Positions 63,076 to 64,000 of a DNA stretch of 64,000 nucleotides are shown one piece after another. Below the pieces are notes generated by a model that saw only the letters and a list, made by a program, of their open reading frames with translations, was not told the DNA's origin and ran no database searches. The stretch comes from Symbiodinium natans. Taxonomy: Eukaryota > Sar > Dinophyceae > Suessiales > Symbiodiniaceae. Where the stretch lies: positions 62,001 to 126,000 of the forward strand of contig CAJNDS010002525.1 of NCBI GenBank assembly GCA_905221605.1, given 5' to 3'. Both the position numbers and the translations under genes were made by a program. How positions within the stretch are numbered: the stretch's first letter is position 1; each line of letters begins with the position of its first letter.

Positions 63076-63600
63076 TGAAAGAGAAGATAAGGTACATAAA
63101 CATCATTTAGGCTCAAAATAGCGCAACAACCTTATGTGATGAGAGTCCTTGGAGCCTTAGCGTAGAGTCCTCTATCGCCTGAAAAACCGAAACCCTGGCA
63201 ATCAGTGAGGCGCAGGTTTCAAAGGACTCGCTTGCAGGCACAGCAGCAGTTCTTCCTCAAGAAGTCGTAACCTGGGCACAGGCGTTGGGGTTCATTTACG
63301 CTTAGACCCCCAGCGAATTGGGACTAGGAGCTCTACACTGGGCCCGTTGCGCTACCCCAAGTTATCTACCCTCAGCACCCCTTAGGCTCAAAATCGCCCG
63401 GCAACCGTGTATGACAAGGCCTTTGGGCCCAGAAGCCTAAAAAAAAACAGGAGCCCTGGGAGCCTCATAAGGTACTATAAGTTGAGACCGCAAGAGGACC
63501 TGCTTGTAGGATGGCCCTTAAAGGCCTCTGAAACATATTCCTGAATATGACCCTCTTAAACCCAATAAGGGAGAATGAAACATGTCCCAAGGTCCTACCT
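63076..63600. other. unique DNA, no supported gene
   Basis: Contains 'ttaggctcaaaatagcgcaacaacc' (63108) and 'ttaggctcaaaatcgcccggcaacc' (63383), a diverged direct repeat about 275 bp apart. No tRNA or exon is evident. Confidence 0.4.
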
Positions 63601-63603
63601 AGT

Positions 63604-63696
63604 AACCCTAAACCCTCAACCCTAAACCCTAAACCCTAAACCGTAAATCCTAAACCCTAAACCCTAAACCCTAAACCCTAAACCCTAAACCTTTAA
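63604..63696. repeat. CCCTAAA array
   Basis: About a dozen units, the left ones degenerate and the right ones near-perfect. Confidence 0.9.
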
Positions 63697-64000
63697 TTTA
63701 AAGAGGCAAGTTAGATCTTGCAAAGGATCTGCCAGCAAGGAAGTGGTCGCTCAGGAAGTCCAGCATCTGCTGGCCCGTGGCCTGTCATGGCGGGCTGTGG
63801 AAGAACCCTAAACCCTAAACCCTGAGCCCTACACCCTACACCCCAAATCGCAAGTTTCGCAGCTTTCGCGGCCAAGTAACCCAAATTAGGGTTTAGGGCT
63901 TAGGCCTTAGGGCCCCATTTCGAGTGTAGTTACAGCCCACTTATAAGCCCCTTAAGTAGCCTCATAGGGTTAGAATTGGGTTATAAGTTATAAGCACGGT

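Noticed and set aside
63285-63365. Possible tRNA or small RNA near 'gctctacactgggcccgttgcgctaccc'
   Set aside because: No cloverleaf with paired acceptor stems could be drawn.
1-64000. CRISPR array or bacterial-type operon
   Set aside because: No regularly spaced conserved repeats with unique spacers and no bacterial gene organisation; the tandem repeats seen are telomere-like, satellites or microsatellites.

Overview
The window looks like nuclear DNA from a dinoflagellate. This is an inference from four things. (i) TTTAGGG/CCCTAAA repeats, in both orientations, are scattered through almost every kilobase. (ii) Coding sequence is rare and broken into short exons whose best-fitting introns use GA-AG, GC-AG and GT-AG ends. 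(iii) A transposase-like gene carries the KGASG-x-KPC-x-x-C signature, and a neighbouring protein carries the GDYLPLSV signature; I associate both, from memory, with dinoflagellate repeat proteins. (iv) Short palindromic mobile elements are very dense. No rRNA, tRNA, CRISPR or bacterial-type operon is visible, and the species cannot be named.

Layout. 0-21.9 kb: telomere-like tracts, palindromic MITE-like elements (called M1-M9 here) and a few exons. The clearest gene is a three-exon metallo-beta-lactamase-fold hydrolase (4.70-5.63 kb), both of whose introns are palindromic elements. A GC-rich minus-strand coding island lies at 13.7-15.6 kb. 21.94-35.19 kb: a 13.2-kb unit bounded by perfect 16-bp terminal inverted repeats (CACAGTGGGCCCTTTG) with a TA dinucleotide on each side. 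It carries at least six protein-coding modules: two cysteine-rich or zinc-finger proteins, a 25.9-27.5 kb protein of unknown function, a duplicated VRLWYGSPASG gene, a CxxC/coiled-coil protein, and a split transposase-like gene. It also holds ~1-kb internal inverted arms and ~0.6-kb direct repeats. 35.2-64 kb: more telomere-like arrays and MITEs, a low-repeat island at 37.9-40.7 kb with two compact minus-strand genes, and isolated exons at 47.2-47.4, 50.7, 51.2-51.6, 53.3 and 56.6-57.0 kb, several of which abut a palindromic element.

How the parts relate. The main theme is mobile DNA. A large multigene DNA transposon has landed in a telomere-like tract. Many families of 90-200 bp palindromic elements sit between exons and in at least two genes appear to be the introns (introner behaviour). 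Telomere-like arrays have grown inside several of those elements. A ~52-bp tandem-repeat element occurs three times, always embedded in telomere-like repeats in the same relative orientation.

Limits: intron positions were worked out by hand from reading frame and splice dinucleotides, family names rest on remembered motifs, and no alignments or searches could be run.
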